From Brasenia schreberi (lineage: Eukaryota; Streptophyta; Magnoliopsida; Nymphaeales; Cabombaceae), in NCBI GenBank assembly GCA_036023115.1, contig JAYKKT010000046.1:2492501-2556500 (forward strand): a DNA stretch of 64,000 nt, given 5' to 3'. Under the pieces are notes generated by a model that saw only the letters and a list, made by a program, of their open reading frames with translations, did not search any database and had not been told where the DNA came from. A program made the position numbers and the translations under genes. Positions 12,683 to 23,424 of the stretch are shown here, piece after piece (position 1 is the stretch's first letter; every line of letters starts with the position of its first letter).

Positions 12683-13507
12683 AACAACAACAACTAAGCC
12701 TTTTCCCATACTAGACGGGATCGGCTACATGAATTCTTTGTTTCCACATAGCCCTATCATGTGCTATGTTAGCAGTTAACTCACAATAAGCTAGATCATT
12801 CTTTATTGTTAACACTTTTGTGGTCGTCCTCTATCTTTTTTAATACTTTCAAAACTAGTTTTTCATACCTTCTTAAAGGTTTTTTTTTAATCTTCTTTCT
12901 ATATGTCCAAACCACCTTAAATGATATTCTCTGATTTTATCCTCTATTGGTGCTACACATAATTTATTTCTAATAACCTCATTATGGATACGGTCTTTTC
13001 TTGTATGACCACTCATCCATCTCAACATCTTCGTTTTTGTCACAGTCATCTTTTGTACATGTTGATGATTAACTGCCCAACACTGAGAACCATAAAAAAT
13101 GGCAGGTCTAATTGCTGCTCTATAATATTTACCTTTTAACTTTAATGGTATCTTCTTATCACAAAGAATACTTGATTCTCCTCTCCATTTTAACCAACCC
13201 GCATTAATTCTATGCGTAACATCTCCATCAATTCTTTCATCACTCTTAAAAATCGACCCTAGGTATTTAAAACTTTCCTTTTGGGGTATATAATGTGTGC
13301 CAATTTTAATTTCTATGTCATTTGTAGTAACCAACTGATCAAACTTATATTCCATATATTCTGTCTTTGTTCTACTAAGTCAGAGGCCTTTACTTTCTAA
13401 TGTTTCTCTCCATAGTTCCAATTTTCTATTAACTTTTCCCTTATACTCCTCCACTAACACAATGTCATCTGGAAATAACATACACCAAGGTTCTTCCATC
13501 ACTCTTG
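12683..13507 (-). mobile_element. RTE-type LINE, 5'-truncated, with target-site duplication
   Basis: A 3' tail (CAA on this strand) and the C-terminal part of ORF2 are readable on the - strand: GSQCWAVNHQHVQKM, then LRWMSGHTRKDRIHNEV. The reverse-transcriptase catalytic box is altered to FPDD from the FADD seen in sister copies. The insertion is flanked by a 14-bp duplication with one mismatch (AACGTGTTATAGAT at 12669-12682, AACATGTTATAGAT at 13508-13521). It lies in the same ARF intron as element L1. Confidence 0.9.
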
Positions 13508-13664
13508 AACATGTTATAGATGATTCCATAAATACAAAACGTAACCTACATTTCCTATGTTTGAAGTTTGAGGGGGAGGATGTTTTCATGGATGTTCCTA
13601 TCACTTCACTGATGTTAGGAGCCAAAACTCATGTCTTTGAATGTACTAATTGATACATTTGCAC

Positions 13665-13783
13665 TTTTTTTTGTTAGAGGGAGGCCAAAGCGGAGCACAC
13701 ACACATGCACTCCTGGGAGTCAAACTCCTCACTAGGAGCAAGGGCATCAAAAGTGCCGTGCCATGAACTAGCGCTCTTTGCAA
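13665..13783 (-). mobile_element. SINE with poly-A tail and 10-bp target-site duplication
   Basis: Read on the - strand, the 119-base element has an A-box-like start (GCGCTAGTTCATGG), a B-box-like GGAGTTTGACTCCC and a 3' end TTTGGCCTCCCTCTAAC followed by eight A. The perfect duplication ACATTTGCAC (13655-13664 and 13784-13793) bounds it. A same-family copy lies on the + strand at 40.3 kb. Confidence 0.82.
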
Positions 13784-15953
13784 ACATTTGCACGTTATTT
13801 AAGGTCATCTTGTGTCTTTCTCTGACACGTGCTTGAAAGATATTTCTTTAGAGGATGAGCCCTTCCGAGTTTATAATACCATACAGCCAGTATGTCGAGT
13901 TCCTGAGAAACTCCGATTCCATTGGAACGAGGTTTGAATGTGAAGATGCTCAAGAGCAAAGGTGTGAAATGCAGCCACTGAAACTTAATATTATGATGTT
14001 TTCCCCTGCATGAACGTTTATCCTGTGAACTAGGTTTTCTAGTACCGTAATTGGCATTGAAGATATTGATCCAATTCGATGGCCTGGATCAACATGGCGA
14101 TGTCTTAAGTTCCTGGTCTCCCCCTTCTGTGGACGTGATCCACTTTGTTTTTTCACAGGTGCAATGGGATGAAACATCTTTGATAACTCGTCCTGATAGA
14201 GTTTCACCTTGGCAAATTGAACCTGCTTGTTCCTCCAACTCTGTTGAACCCTTCCAACACTTCCACAGCCCAAGAAGCCCCGTTCAAGTTCAACTTCTTC
14301 AGCTCCTGATCTTTCTACTTTTGATAAGGATGGTGAGTGAAATCCTAAGGATCAGATAATCATGACACTGTGTTTTATTTATGATGGTCGTGGTATGAAA
14401 CTGTGAAAGCTTCAAAATGTGTTGCCACTTCTCCGTAAACTGGTCTAGTAACATGCTTATCAATAATGTTGATATTAAGTGGCTTATAGAACTTTGTCAG
14501 TATTAATTTTAGCATCTTTTTATGCTTTTTGTGTGTGCTTCGTAATCAGATTCTAATTTGCCCATAACCAAAACACTGAAGAAACTCGTTTAGGATGGGT
14601 TCAAACTGTGGAGTTTTTATGGGACTTTTTCTTGGGAATTGCTTTATATCGTTCAAATACTTTTTCAGGGCTAGTTTTACCAATCTCTCGGTATAAGCCA
14701 ATGCCATTTTGTTACCGGCACTATCTGGTGCCTTTTTCAAGCTTTATCAGTTTATGTCTATCATTTATCTGATTTTTCAGCTGGTCACAACCATTTCCCT
14801 ATGTGTGTTGCACGATTTGGGAATGCCCATGGCTGAAGGATGTCAAACGCCCTTTCAATGTGAAGAAATGGCAAGCGCTTGGTAGTGCCTCGTGGATAAT
14901 GGCGCACATGATGCAACACACAAGCTTATTTTTACACCCCTTTGGGAACAAAAACCAAGAAAATGATCATGAGAGGCACAGGAAGAGTAACCTAAATAAC
15001 CGGGCAGCTTTGGGGCTTCTGGTTAGGCCTACTACTATGAAGTTTTTCGGTCAAATGCTGGTGAGTCCTCGAGATTTTGTCAAGTTTGAAGGACCAGGGC
15101 TGGCTTCCCCTTGCTTTCAGACCTCTACTGAAACACAAAGGTCAAGAATAACACCTTCAATAGCAACAGATTTGGTTGCTTTAGATCCAGGAGAGATTTT
15201 ACAATGGGCAAAGATGACAGTCTTTCGATAACTTGGGTGCTGTCTGTGAACAGGAGAAACCTTGCAGCAATGGAACTCTCGGAGAGATGCCATGCAGAAC
15301 TGCCGCTGTTATAACTAGGAGTTGCACCAAAGTAAAACTCTATACTTAGTTTGGCAAGTCTGTTTTCCACCCGAATGCGATAAACAGTGTCATTCCATGT
15401 GTTTATTGTTTGTTTGGCAGGTTCACAAACAGGACAGTGCTCTTGGGAGATCAGTGGATCTCACAAAATTCAATGGTTATAACGAGCTTCTTTTGGAACT
15501 TGATCGCATGTTTGAATGCAAGGGGGATTTGGTTGATCCAAGAAAAGGGCGGCAGATTGTGTACACGGATAATGAAGGGGACATGATGCTTATCGGTGAT
15601 GACCCGTGGCTGTAAGTTTGCACTCTCTTTCATGTTCGTTAGACTTTCCACATATGGAGGCAAATAATTAACTTTTGTGTCTTGGAATCAGCTGTTAATT
15701 GCTTTATTTCTTTTGCCTGTATTTTGTGATTACAAGTTGCTAGTTTCCAGTGGAGTTGCAGGAACTAATTCCATTGGTTTCTCAAATTAATTATATTTAA
15801 AGGCCATTTTAGATAGATGTTCCTCGCATTAATCTTTGCAGCTGATTTTAGACGTGCTCTTGGCCTTCCGCTAAGCTCATTATCATGCTGAGATTGGCGT
15901 TCCATTTTCCCCCCTTATCCAGTTTCTTTACTGGAAAACCTTTACCTAATTTG

Positions 15954-16194
15954 TTAAACGTCTACACGGTTCTTATGCAAAGCTCCAGTGCTACTCTTTC
16001 GTGGTTCTTGGGAGGAAAGAGAAATGCCATTTATTAAAGAACAATACGGAGCAGCTCTTAGCATCAGAGGTAGAATATGTCTTTGTAGAAGAACCAGACC
16101 CACAACATGCCTCACTGCTACGCCCGGCCTATGAGTTCTTGGCTTCATATTTTGCATATGGATTGAAATTTCCCGAACCAATGTACAAAACTCC
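15954..16194 (-). pseudogene. ARF terminal exon, inverted relative to the rest of the gene
   Basis: On the - strand a splice acceptor (GAAAAACAG) precedes an open frame reading EFCTLVREISIHMQNMKP. ARF proteins end their PB1 domain with this pattern (EFC..V..I.I....M.P) right after GDDPW. The + strand exon 15421-15611 ends in phase 2 with the bases CT and a good donor. Joining it to this acceptor gives W-L-E-F-C in frame. Content, splice site and phase all fit the missing last exon, so a local inversion is the simplest reading. The frame then runs open to about 15954 through sequence I do not recognise. Confidence 0.72.
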
Positions 16195-16259
16195 CTGTTT
16201 TTCATGAAGGTTAGGTTATTAACAACAGAAACAAGCATTACCGTAACAGCAAACAACAT

Positions 16260-16993
16260 TCCATTTCCAAGCTGCAGTCAAGTAATTGCATGCTATGTAC
16301 ACTAATGATCTCAGATCCTGATATAGCTACGCGGTAATATGATTTTGGTGACTGGCTAGTTGCAATTGCAGTTCTGATTTATTGGCCTGAGCAGGGAGAT
16401 GGTGTGATGACTGCCGAAATCCCTAGTTTGAATCCATGCACCAGCTTTCCATTTGTTGGTTCCCTTGGAACGTAAGTTTTTCTTTGTAAATTTCTGGCAG
16501 TGATTGTATATAGCTTTATACATATATGAATGCGTACATACGTGCAAGTGTATATTTCCAGTTTCATTTTCTTCTGTTCTTTAAACATTAACTATGAATA
16601 ATCTCTACGCATTTGTATTTGTATGTATGAAAAAAAATATATGGTGTCGTATATGCTTTCTTGATTGCAGCAATGCTGGATGTCTAGTTCTATCATTATA
16701 GACTGTTGCACAGCCTAGAGTTTCATGCTGAAGGTCAGTATCCCACATTGAACAAACAACCATCGTCTTGCTTGTCTGCAGACCATGCAAAACCTAGAAA
16801 CTGCCTTTTATGCACACAGCAAGGGTCACACTAACTGGAATTTAGAGTCATATGGTTGGCCAAACCATGACTCGGTCAATTTTCAACAACTACCAAGTCA
16901 TGGGTGAGATATGACTTGGTCTCGACAGTCAATATTCTCAAATAGAAAGAACGAAAGTCTCATACTTTGCCATTTTTCTGTCGTACATAAACT
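16260..16993. other. Sequence downstream of the ARF locus, no gene recognised
   Basis: No exon with recognisable content. Probably former 3' sequence of the ARF gene. Confidence 0.45.
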
Positions 16994-17023
16994 GCTCTGA
17001 TTGCATGAAGATGTACATTTTAT

Positions 17024-17055
<32 letters not shown>

Positions 17056-17077
17056 CCCTCCCCCCACCCTACCCCCC

Positions 17078-17155
<78 letters not shown>
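17024..17155 (+). repeat. Poly-C tract and (TA)n microsatellite
   Basis: About 28 C, a C-rich spacer, then about 36 TA dinucleotides. Apparent open frames across it are artefacts of the repeat. Confidence 0.95.
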
Positions 17156-17156
<1 letters not shown>

Positions 17157-17331
17157 CTCCGCGTATGTAAGGAATCACCCTTTCATGGCCGGTCCTAAGC
17201 CCGGAAAAAGGAGGAGGGTTGTGTTAGGCTTCCAACAGCCTGCGTAAAACTTTGTTGGACTTAACATGGATTCTACAAAAAAAAACAAAGAATCCATGTA
17301 GCTGACCCCGTCTAGTATGGGAAAAGGCTTT
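17156..17331 (+). mobile_element. Short SINE-like element: LINE head joined to LINE tail (copy 1)
   Basis: The first ~110 bases match the extreme 5' end of the full-length LINE at 24929 (ACTCCGC.TATGTAAGG start, then AAAACTTTGT). The last ~60 match the shared LINE 3' end (AAGAATCCATGTAGC...TAGTATGGGAAAAGGC). The 3 kb of LINE between is absent. The tail is a (GTA)n run (17332-17366) where other copies have (TTG)n. A second element with the same structure lies at 18717-18910, so this is a family and not a one-off deletion. Confidence 0.8.
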
Positions 17332-17367
<36 letters not shown>

Positions 17368-17388
17368 TATATATATATATATATATAT
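17332..17388 (+). repeat. (GTA)n then (TA)n microsatellite
   Basis: About 11 GTA units, taken as the tail of the element at 17156-17331, followed by the remainder of the TA array. Confidence 0.9.
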
Positions 17389-17450
17389 GACGTAGTTGAT
17401 AAAATACCATAATTGCTCTGCTCTGATTGCATGAAGATGTACATTTTATT

Positions 17451-17451
<1 letters not shown>

Positions 17452-17489
<38 letters not shown>

Positions 17490-17506
17490 TATATATATAT
17501 ATATAT
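17452..17506 (+). repeat. Poly-C tract and short (TA)n, second duplication copy
   Basis: About 38 C followed by a short TA run, the counterpart of 17024-17155. Confidence 0.95.
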
Positions 17507-17539
17507 TTTGATGTAGTTGATAAAATACCATAATTACTA

Positions 17540-18716
17540 TTCATACACCCATGTTATTAAACATGCTCTTTTTTTACAAAAAAAATCTTAATGGGTAAGC
17601 TTTTTCTTTTCTTCATGATCCGTATATATGTTGTCTGTTCTTTCTTTCTTCCTAATGGTATTTCTTAATCTTCTTTGACAATGTCTTTTAGTGGAGTTGT
17701 CTTATAATCATTTGAATTTTTTTTTTAAATCTGGTTTTCTTCAGTTTTTTTTCAATCAATTTTTCATGATCTCTTTCTGATTTTTTTTTTTGTATATTAT
17801 TCTCGATCTAAACATAAGTCTCACGAAAAATCAATAGAAAATATAATTCTAAATCATTTCACAACAAACGTTTTAGAAGAAATCGGTGATTCACAATGAG
17901 ATACACCTAAAGCACATTTTATTTAAAGGGAAAATACACAATGTGTCACTTTTGGAGGAAGAGCTACACACTGTAGGTAATGACGCGACTTGACATGCAT
18001 GATCGATGATAAAACTTGTTTAAAATGTGTTATATTAAAATAATAGACACTTGAATATGTTGCTATTTGAAAGGTGACGTGTTTTGGATTTTTTTGTTGA
18101 AAACATAGTATCTGCAACCAGAGAACGGAAGAGGAAAAAAAAAACTGTGAACATGATAAAAAGAGTGTAGGTCGAGTATTAAAAAAAGCCACGTTCATCA
18201 CCTTGTAAAGCAGCATCGGATGTTTCTTGGTAAAAAAGTGCATCAAGTTTATTGGTTCAGCACCGAAGCACATTCATCATACTTAAGTGGTAAAAAAGCC
18301 ACGTTCATCACTTCGTACCATTTCGAAAAGAATATTGGTACTTGGTTCCCATAACATATGTTCCGAAGCACATAATTCAAATTAAATACAAAGTTGTTAT
18401 GATTTCACTTTCCTACTAAGTCTTAAACTACCAAAAGGAACATTTATAACAATACAACTGATATTTGTATGTGAAAAATGTCGATGGAAAAGTACATCAT
18501 AATTTATAAACGAGGGCAATGAATTCCTGGGAGACCATAGGAATTCTCTTAATCAGTGGACATCAATTTTCACATTTAGTTCTTCATTTCATGACTCCTT
18601 GCTCCTAAATTTTCTTCGTGATGTTTCCAAGCACACAGTAGGTAAAAAGGTCTCTTCCAGAGAGAGAGAGAGAGAGAGAGAGGATGGCAATGTGGTTAAT
18701 CGGAGAAGTGATAAAT
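17540..18716. other. Intergenic DNA, no gene recognised
   Basis: AT-rich. The phrase AAAAAGCCACGTTCATCAC occurs twice (about 18183 and 18292). A (GA)n microsatellite occupies 18659-18682. Confidence 0.5.
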
Positions 18717-18910
18717 ACTACAATAACAACTAAGCATTTTCACATACTAGATGAGATCAACTACATGGATTCTTTGTTTTCACACAATTCTATTATAATT
18801 TGTAGAATTCGACAAAGTTTTATACGCTATTGGAAGCCTAACACCACAACCTTCATCCTTTATTTGGACTTAAAATCAGCTCAAGGGTGATCCTTTACAT
18901 AAGTGGAGTT
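18717..18910 (-). mobile_element. Short SINE-like element: LINE head joined to LINE tail (copy 2)
   Basis: On the - strand it starts AACTCCACTTATGTAAAGG, keeps the head motifs TGTTAGGCTTCCAA and AAAACTTTGTCGAATTC, and passes directly to the LINE 3' end AACAAAGAATCCATGTAG with a degenerate (TTG)n-like tail. Same architecture as 17156-17331, more diverged. Confidence 0.78.
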
Positions 18911-20030
18911 TTTAAAAAGGACTTGAAGTCACGCATCCCAGTACTATTCTCACCCAAGCACGCCTAACTTTGGAATTTTGATGGGATCCACTGGGCATGA
19001 TAATCCAAAGAACACAGATTCATTCATTAACAAAGAGAACAACGTTAGGAAGAGCGCGCATCACAAAAGGCTATCCAATCTTTCAACCACAAAGGAGATT
19101 ACCAATCTATTTATCGAAGAACATGGATTACACTACAACTCTCACCGAAGTTACTCCCATCAACGTTACATAAATGTGAAACCTTATTAACAATAATGAA
19201 CAAAGCAAATGTGAGGAATATCCCAACAAAACCAAAAATTGCCACTGTTCTCATCATCGTCTCCAGCCGTTGATCGGTGATCTTCTGTGCTGGATGCAAC
19301 AACACAGGGAGAGAGGACTTTCAGAGATTGGCAGTCCTAAAAACGCAATATTCCTCCAGAAACAGAAGTACATGTTCTCGTGCACCAAAACCCTCAAACT
19401 CGTCAAAGTAAATAACCTTTTGGAGTCTAATGAAAGTTCCATTAGTCGGGCGCCATGAAACCACATAGCACAGGAATACGAGAGGTCGAAAGTTAAAGTT
19501 TCAGCAAGAAAATGGAAACTAACACCAAAATGAGTCGTCAACAAGAGGGAATATTAAAAGATACTGTGGTCATTTACGAGTCCGTTTGTTTTATTAGAAC
19601 TGGAAGACCAAAATGTCGATACAAGCAGCTTTGCCTACGGATGACCAGCTTAACTCTTAATGTCATGCGAGTCTGAAGAGAGCCGGAACAGAGTACTTCG
19701 CATAGGTGCAACCTGATAGCACTGTGACTCCAGAACAAACACAAAGGGCTTTAGGTTTGTAGACACCCGAGTAGGTTCACCATCACTAAGACCAATCTAT
19801 TCCCTATGACTGACAGACAACACATGATGCCTTGGACCAAACACAAAAAAGAATGATTTATTATTTCCTGAAAATAAGGGTTATCAGTTCATTAGAAGAG
19901 TACATGAGGAGCACCACATGGAGTGGAAAAATCTGTACACCAAAAGAATTACTTCAGCTTCATACAATACACCCTTCTCCCATTTCAGTCTTGTCATTTT
20001 GCAGGGCAAAAGCCATCTCAATGGAAACAA
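18911..20030. other. Downstream side of MED19, no gene recognised
   Basis: Probably contains the MED19 3' UTR on its right side. A - strand frame at 19111-19305 encodes a strongly hydrophobic stretch (TVAIFGFVGIFLTFALFIIV) that could be one membrane segment, but there is no family match or splice context. Confidence 0.4.
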
Positions 20031-21657
20031 TCAGCTCCTGTCCTTAGTTAGCCCTCCATCATCACCGCGGGAGTCCCTATGCTGTAAAATTTTCAGAGAG
20101 AAAACAAGCCAAAGGTGCATTATGTTTTCTCTTTTTGAAAGGAAGCATATGACGGGCTCTTTTTATTTATAGACCAAGCCATAAAACAAGCCTTACAAAT
20201 GGAATAATAGGTACTCCTGCAAATGGAAAAGTTTCAGTCCAAACCACTTTCATGCTCCAAGTAATGGAACTCTCAATATGGTCAGGCCACCAGCAACTAA
20301 GATTTTCAAATTAGAGAAGTCCACAACTTTTTTATATCTAGAACTTCTGTTAAAAATGGATTGGATACCACCAATGAAGGAACCGTCAGTATGCAAGCAT
20401 GCACATAGTTTTTCTTTGTGCATGAATATATGTGCATAAGCTCAAGTTCATGGCTGAATGCTAAATTACCTTCTTTTTCTTGTGCCTGTGAGCATCCCCA
20501 GTATCTCCATTTTCCTCGTGCCTTCTTTTCTGCAAAGGAACCAGCAGTAGCATTTAGGCAGAGCAAGACAAAAATAGTAGGGGAATGACCAGTCTGCTAA
20601 CCTTATCATGGTGCTTCTTAGAATGATCATCACCACCTTCATGGTTTCCACTTCCATCTTTCCTACTCTTGTCTCTATCTTTATCTTTACTACGGTCCTT
20701 GTCCTTATCGCGGTGTTTGTGTTTCTTATGCTCCCTGTCCTTGTCCTTCTCCTTGTCCTTGTGCTTCTTATGTTTCCTCTCCTTGTCTTTTGAATCAGCA
20801 GACTTCCCACTAATAGTAGGAATTCCTTTCTCTGCCTGTGGAAAGGAAGAACAGAAAAGAAAATGAACGATAAATGACAGAGCTGCACACCAAAAGAACT
20901 CAATGAAGTTACATAAATGGTAAGCCATACAGCTGGCAGTTCAATTGGCTCGGTCTCTCTTAGTTGGAACGCTTGTCTAAGGGTGTCCAAGTCGAACGGT
21001 CGAATAGATGAATTGATGCTTTGCATATAAGATGTATTATGAAAGAGCTGATCCAGTTCCATTCCTTCCCCTTTTCTTATTTCTGTGTCGCCGACCACAT
21101 TGTAAAGATAATGTGTGTCTGAAATTGATGAAGGGAGAGATCGCTTGCAAAAGAAGTTGTGGTGAGGCAACAATTTGTAGTGACTAAGAAGATCCACTGC
21201 ACCAGTAAGTTCCCTAGGTCCTAATCCAAAAAAACACAAAGTAAAACACACAACTAATCGAAGGATAAGGAACCTTCAGGGCCCAAGTCAAGGTCCTTTG
21301 GGAAGGTCTAAGTTTCTAAAAAGCAAGCATAAAACGATTACAAGAGGAAGAAGCCTAATAGAAGAATCAGAGGAAAAGAAGGACCAGGATACGAATTTAT
21401 AGCCCAAATACATGGGAAGAGAATGTTACGTTAGGGCTTTAAATTTCGTAGTCATGAATTTAAAAGAAAAGAAAGGAAAACATAAGAACACTTGTAGAGA
21501 GGACAAGTTATGTTAAGTGAACGCTGAATTATTTCTGCAGATGTAGATAAGTGATGCTGGACAAATTAAAAGGCTTAAGAATATCTATCAATAGAATAAA
21601 CTAAACCAGACTGTTGTCCAACACACCTCTTCCAAACTTCCTGTCCTCTGCGTCCAT
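20031..21657 (-). CDS. MED19: Mediator complex subunit 19 (MED19)
   Basis: MED19 is a head-module subunit of the nuclear Mediator complex, which links transcription factors to RNA polymerase II. Coding exons on the - strand: 21627-21657 (MDAEDRKFGR), 20931-21220 (GPRELTGAVDL, HNFFCKRSLP, YNVVGDTEIRKGEGM), 20602-20835 (lysine/aspartate-rich KHKKHKDKEKDKDREHKKHK region), 20470-20529 (KRRHEENGD) and 20031-20081 (HRDSRGDDGG, stop). All junctions are GT/AG and in phase, giving 221 codons. That is close to the length I recall for Arabidopsis MED19a. Order is the family's: conserved N-terminal domain, then a basic tail. The start is the only Met before KFGRGPREL and follows a good acceptor at 21691. 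The last exon is least certain. This is the only intact gene here. Confidence 0.92.
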
Positions 21658-21690
21658 CAGCGGTTTACTTGTAAAAGATAAATAGAGCAA
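21627..21690 (-). other. MED19: MED19 exon 2: end of 5' UTR plus first coding codons
   Basis: The exon starts after an acceptor (CAAATGCAG on the - strand), carries 33 untranslated bases, the ATG at 21657 and 31 coding bases, then a GT donor. Confidence 0.75.
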
Positions 21691-23031
21691 CTGCATTTGA
21701 AAAAAAGAACAAGTCTCAACAAGCTACAAGATTCTAAACAAGTCAAGGCACACCCAAGAGAATGGCATATTTAGATCCATTAGGACAAATAAAACTAGAT
21801 AACACTTCATATTTGATCCACCATACTTCTTCCACACAGAAGACAAGTTGTCAACTTCGTCAGGCCTTTCAAACACAAAATAAGCCCTAAGTACAGTTTT
21901 CCTCAGAAACATCAATCACACGAATCCATCATATTTTCAAATTACTCGAGCAAGACATTGTGGTTGCTCACAGCTGATGACTTGGGCGGTTGGGCCCACA
22001 GACAATGAAGTTCAAGAGAGCTTGTATATGCCATGTAAAATCATAGTTTCACGAAATCTCACATCCTATCTTTTTGAGGAGAATGAAAGGAAAAGAAAAC
22101 AGAGAAACCAATTCGTTCCACATCTGTTGAACTGGACATATCAAGTCCAGATATAGATAATGGGCTCTCAAATGAAACCTGATGAAGCAAGGGTGGTGGA
22201 ACCATTATGTCTAACTTATGTGATATATGTAACTTGTCACCAAGCCTTGAGATACCGACTAGCCTAACAAAACTGATTGACCATGAATCAATGATTGTTG
22301 TTCGTTCTAAATTTGGAATAGCTAAAGAACTGAATAGTTGACAGAAGGAAGAACATCAAAATCCAAAGCTTCAAAAGATGAACTACAATAGCTCAGTTGT
22401 TGTGGTACTCAATCACTAGGTACAAGATTCAAACACATTTCTACCAACACACTGATTAAGCGGTGCAAAACCTGTGGAAAGTCGAATCCCGACAGCGATT
22501 CATCAGAGAAAGGATATCCTAATCCCATAAAGCAGTTCGACTTGTACGACAACAAATTTCAACGAAATCAAACGTAGGCATTCGATAACAGGGCGAAAAC
22601 AAACCGGAAAACATAGAGCAAGCTAAACCCAGTAAACCTCCGAAAGCAGCAGTGCCAGAGAGATTGAGAAGTTGGGTGTGCAAGACTTTAACTTGTTAGG
22701 CTTTAGAAGACCAGATTTTGGGAACTGATCAAATTAAACCCTAAACAGTTAAGATCTCGCACAGCCAACTTCCCGATTTCAAGCATCATATCGCAGATAC
22801 AGCTCGCAAACTAGCAAAGAAGACCCCTAAAGCGATTAAGGGGCAGAATCGATTATAGGAGAAGAACTCATGAAAGCATACAACCCAGAAAAAACACTTC
22901 ATAAGCAAATGTCAAGCATTTCAAAGAACGCGAATCGAAGAGAAGCACGATTGTGAAGGGAAAAAGAAAAAAGACGAGGCGAAACCAAAGAGACGGAGGG
23001 AAAAAGGAGAAAGAAGGAACGCAGGCCGTAC
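21691..23031 (-). other. MED19 leader intron
   Basis: Noncoding. A tRNA-like SINE head lies at 22385-22530. The remaining sequence shows no gene. Confidence 0.6.
22385..22530 (+). mobile_element. tRNA-derived SINE-like remnant in MED19 leader intron
   Basis: An A-box-like TAGCTCAGTTGTTG and a B-box-like AAGATTCAAACAC are spaced as in the copies at 2.0, 2.6 and 41.1 kb. The 3' part is diverged and the end uncertain. Confidence 0.35.
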
Positions 23032-23128
23032 CTCCTTGTTTCTTGTAAAGTGGTTGCCTTGATTCAGCAGAACAAGGATCGACGGTGGTCGACAATCCGC
23101 ACGCAGAGAGAGAGAGAGAGAGAGACAG
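23032..23128 (-). promoter_or_regulatory. Probable MED19 leader exon with CT-rich start
   Basis: On the - strand a CT repeat (rich in GA on the + strand, about 23103-23128) precedes about 70 bases ending at a donor, AAGGAG|GTACGG. No upstream ATG lies in frame with MED19. Pyrimidine-rich tracts at plant transcription starts are common. The exact start is inferred. Confidence 0.55.
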
Positions 23129-23424
23129 AGACAGACACGGAAATAAACAAAGTCAAGCCTTCCACTATTTTTAAATGAGAAAATAAAGTAATGTCACAGT
23201 TGTTATTGTTCCTACAACAAGCCCATTGCATTATATGCTTACACCTATGGTTGAAACATTTTTTTCGTCAATATATGCCCCAACCTAAGCTGTTACACTT
23301 CTAAGAGAAAACTATTGGGGCTTAACCTTTTGATGTTACTCAGTGTGCCATTGTTGCTTTTTTAAGTTTTTTTTTTAAACACAGATTAAGGCGACCTTGG
23401 AGGACAAAACAACTTATAAGTTGA

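Larger units (their letters stand above)
7470..15611 (+). pseudogene. Auxin response factor (ARF), decayed, exons split by transposons
   Basis: ARFs are nuclear transcription factors that bind auxin response elements through a B3 domain and pair with Aux/IAA repressors through a C-terminal PB1 domain. Recognised exons: 7470-7582 (ELWRACAG motif), 7785-7880, 8178-8234, 8316-8467 ([16 protein letters not shown]3 start), 8917-9001, 9656-9746 ([18 protein letters not shown]), 9832-~9995 (VISSHSM), 13852-13961 (SPSEF), 14034-14109, 14159-14332, ~14781-15331 (poorly preserved) and 15421-15611 (PB1; GRSVDLTKF, GDDPW). Lesions: the donors after 9746 (AT where GT is expected) and after 14109 are lost. 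The exons at 7785 and 8178 do not join in frame. There is a frameshift near 14270, where PKKPRSSS continues in another frame, and the end of the 9832 exon is garbled. The first exon is missing and the last is inverted (separate entry). The family is certain; the ARF number is not. Confidence 0.88.
16995..17536 (+). repeat. Tandem duplication carrying poly-C and TA tracts
   Basis: The unit begins CTCTGATTGCATGAAGATG, passes through a poly-C run and a TA array, and ends with GTAGTTGATAAAATACCAT. Copy 1 is 16995-17420 and copy 2 is 17421-17536. Copy 1 is longer because the element at 17156-17331 sits inside its TA array, so the duplication is older than that insertion. Confidence 0.8.

Noticed and set aside
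17005..17531. Open frames of 80-118 codons across poly-C, GTA and TA repeats
   Set aside because: Their products are runs of Pro, Gly, Thr or alternating Ile/Tyr made by the microsatellites.
20466..21251. 261-codon - strand frame read as one protein
   Set aside because: It runs through MED19 introns and leaves the MED19 frame after the second coding exon. The spliced model explains the conserved parts.
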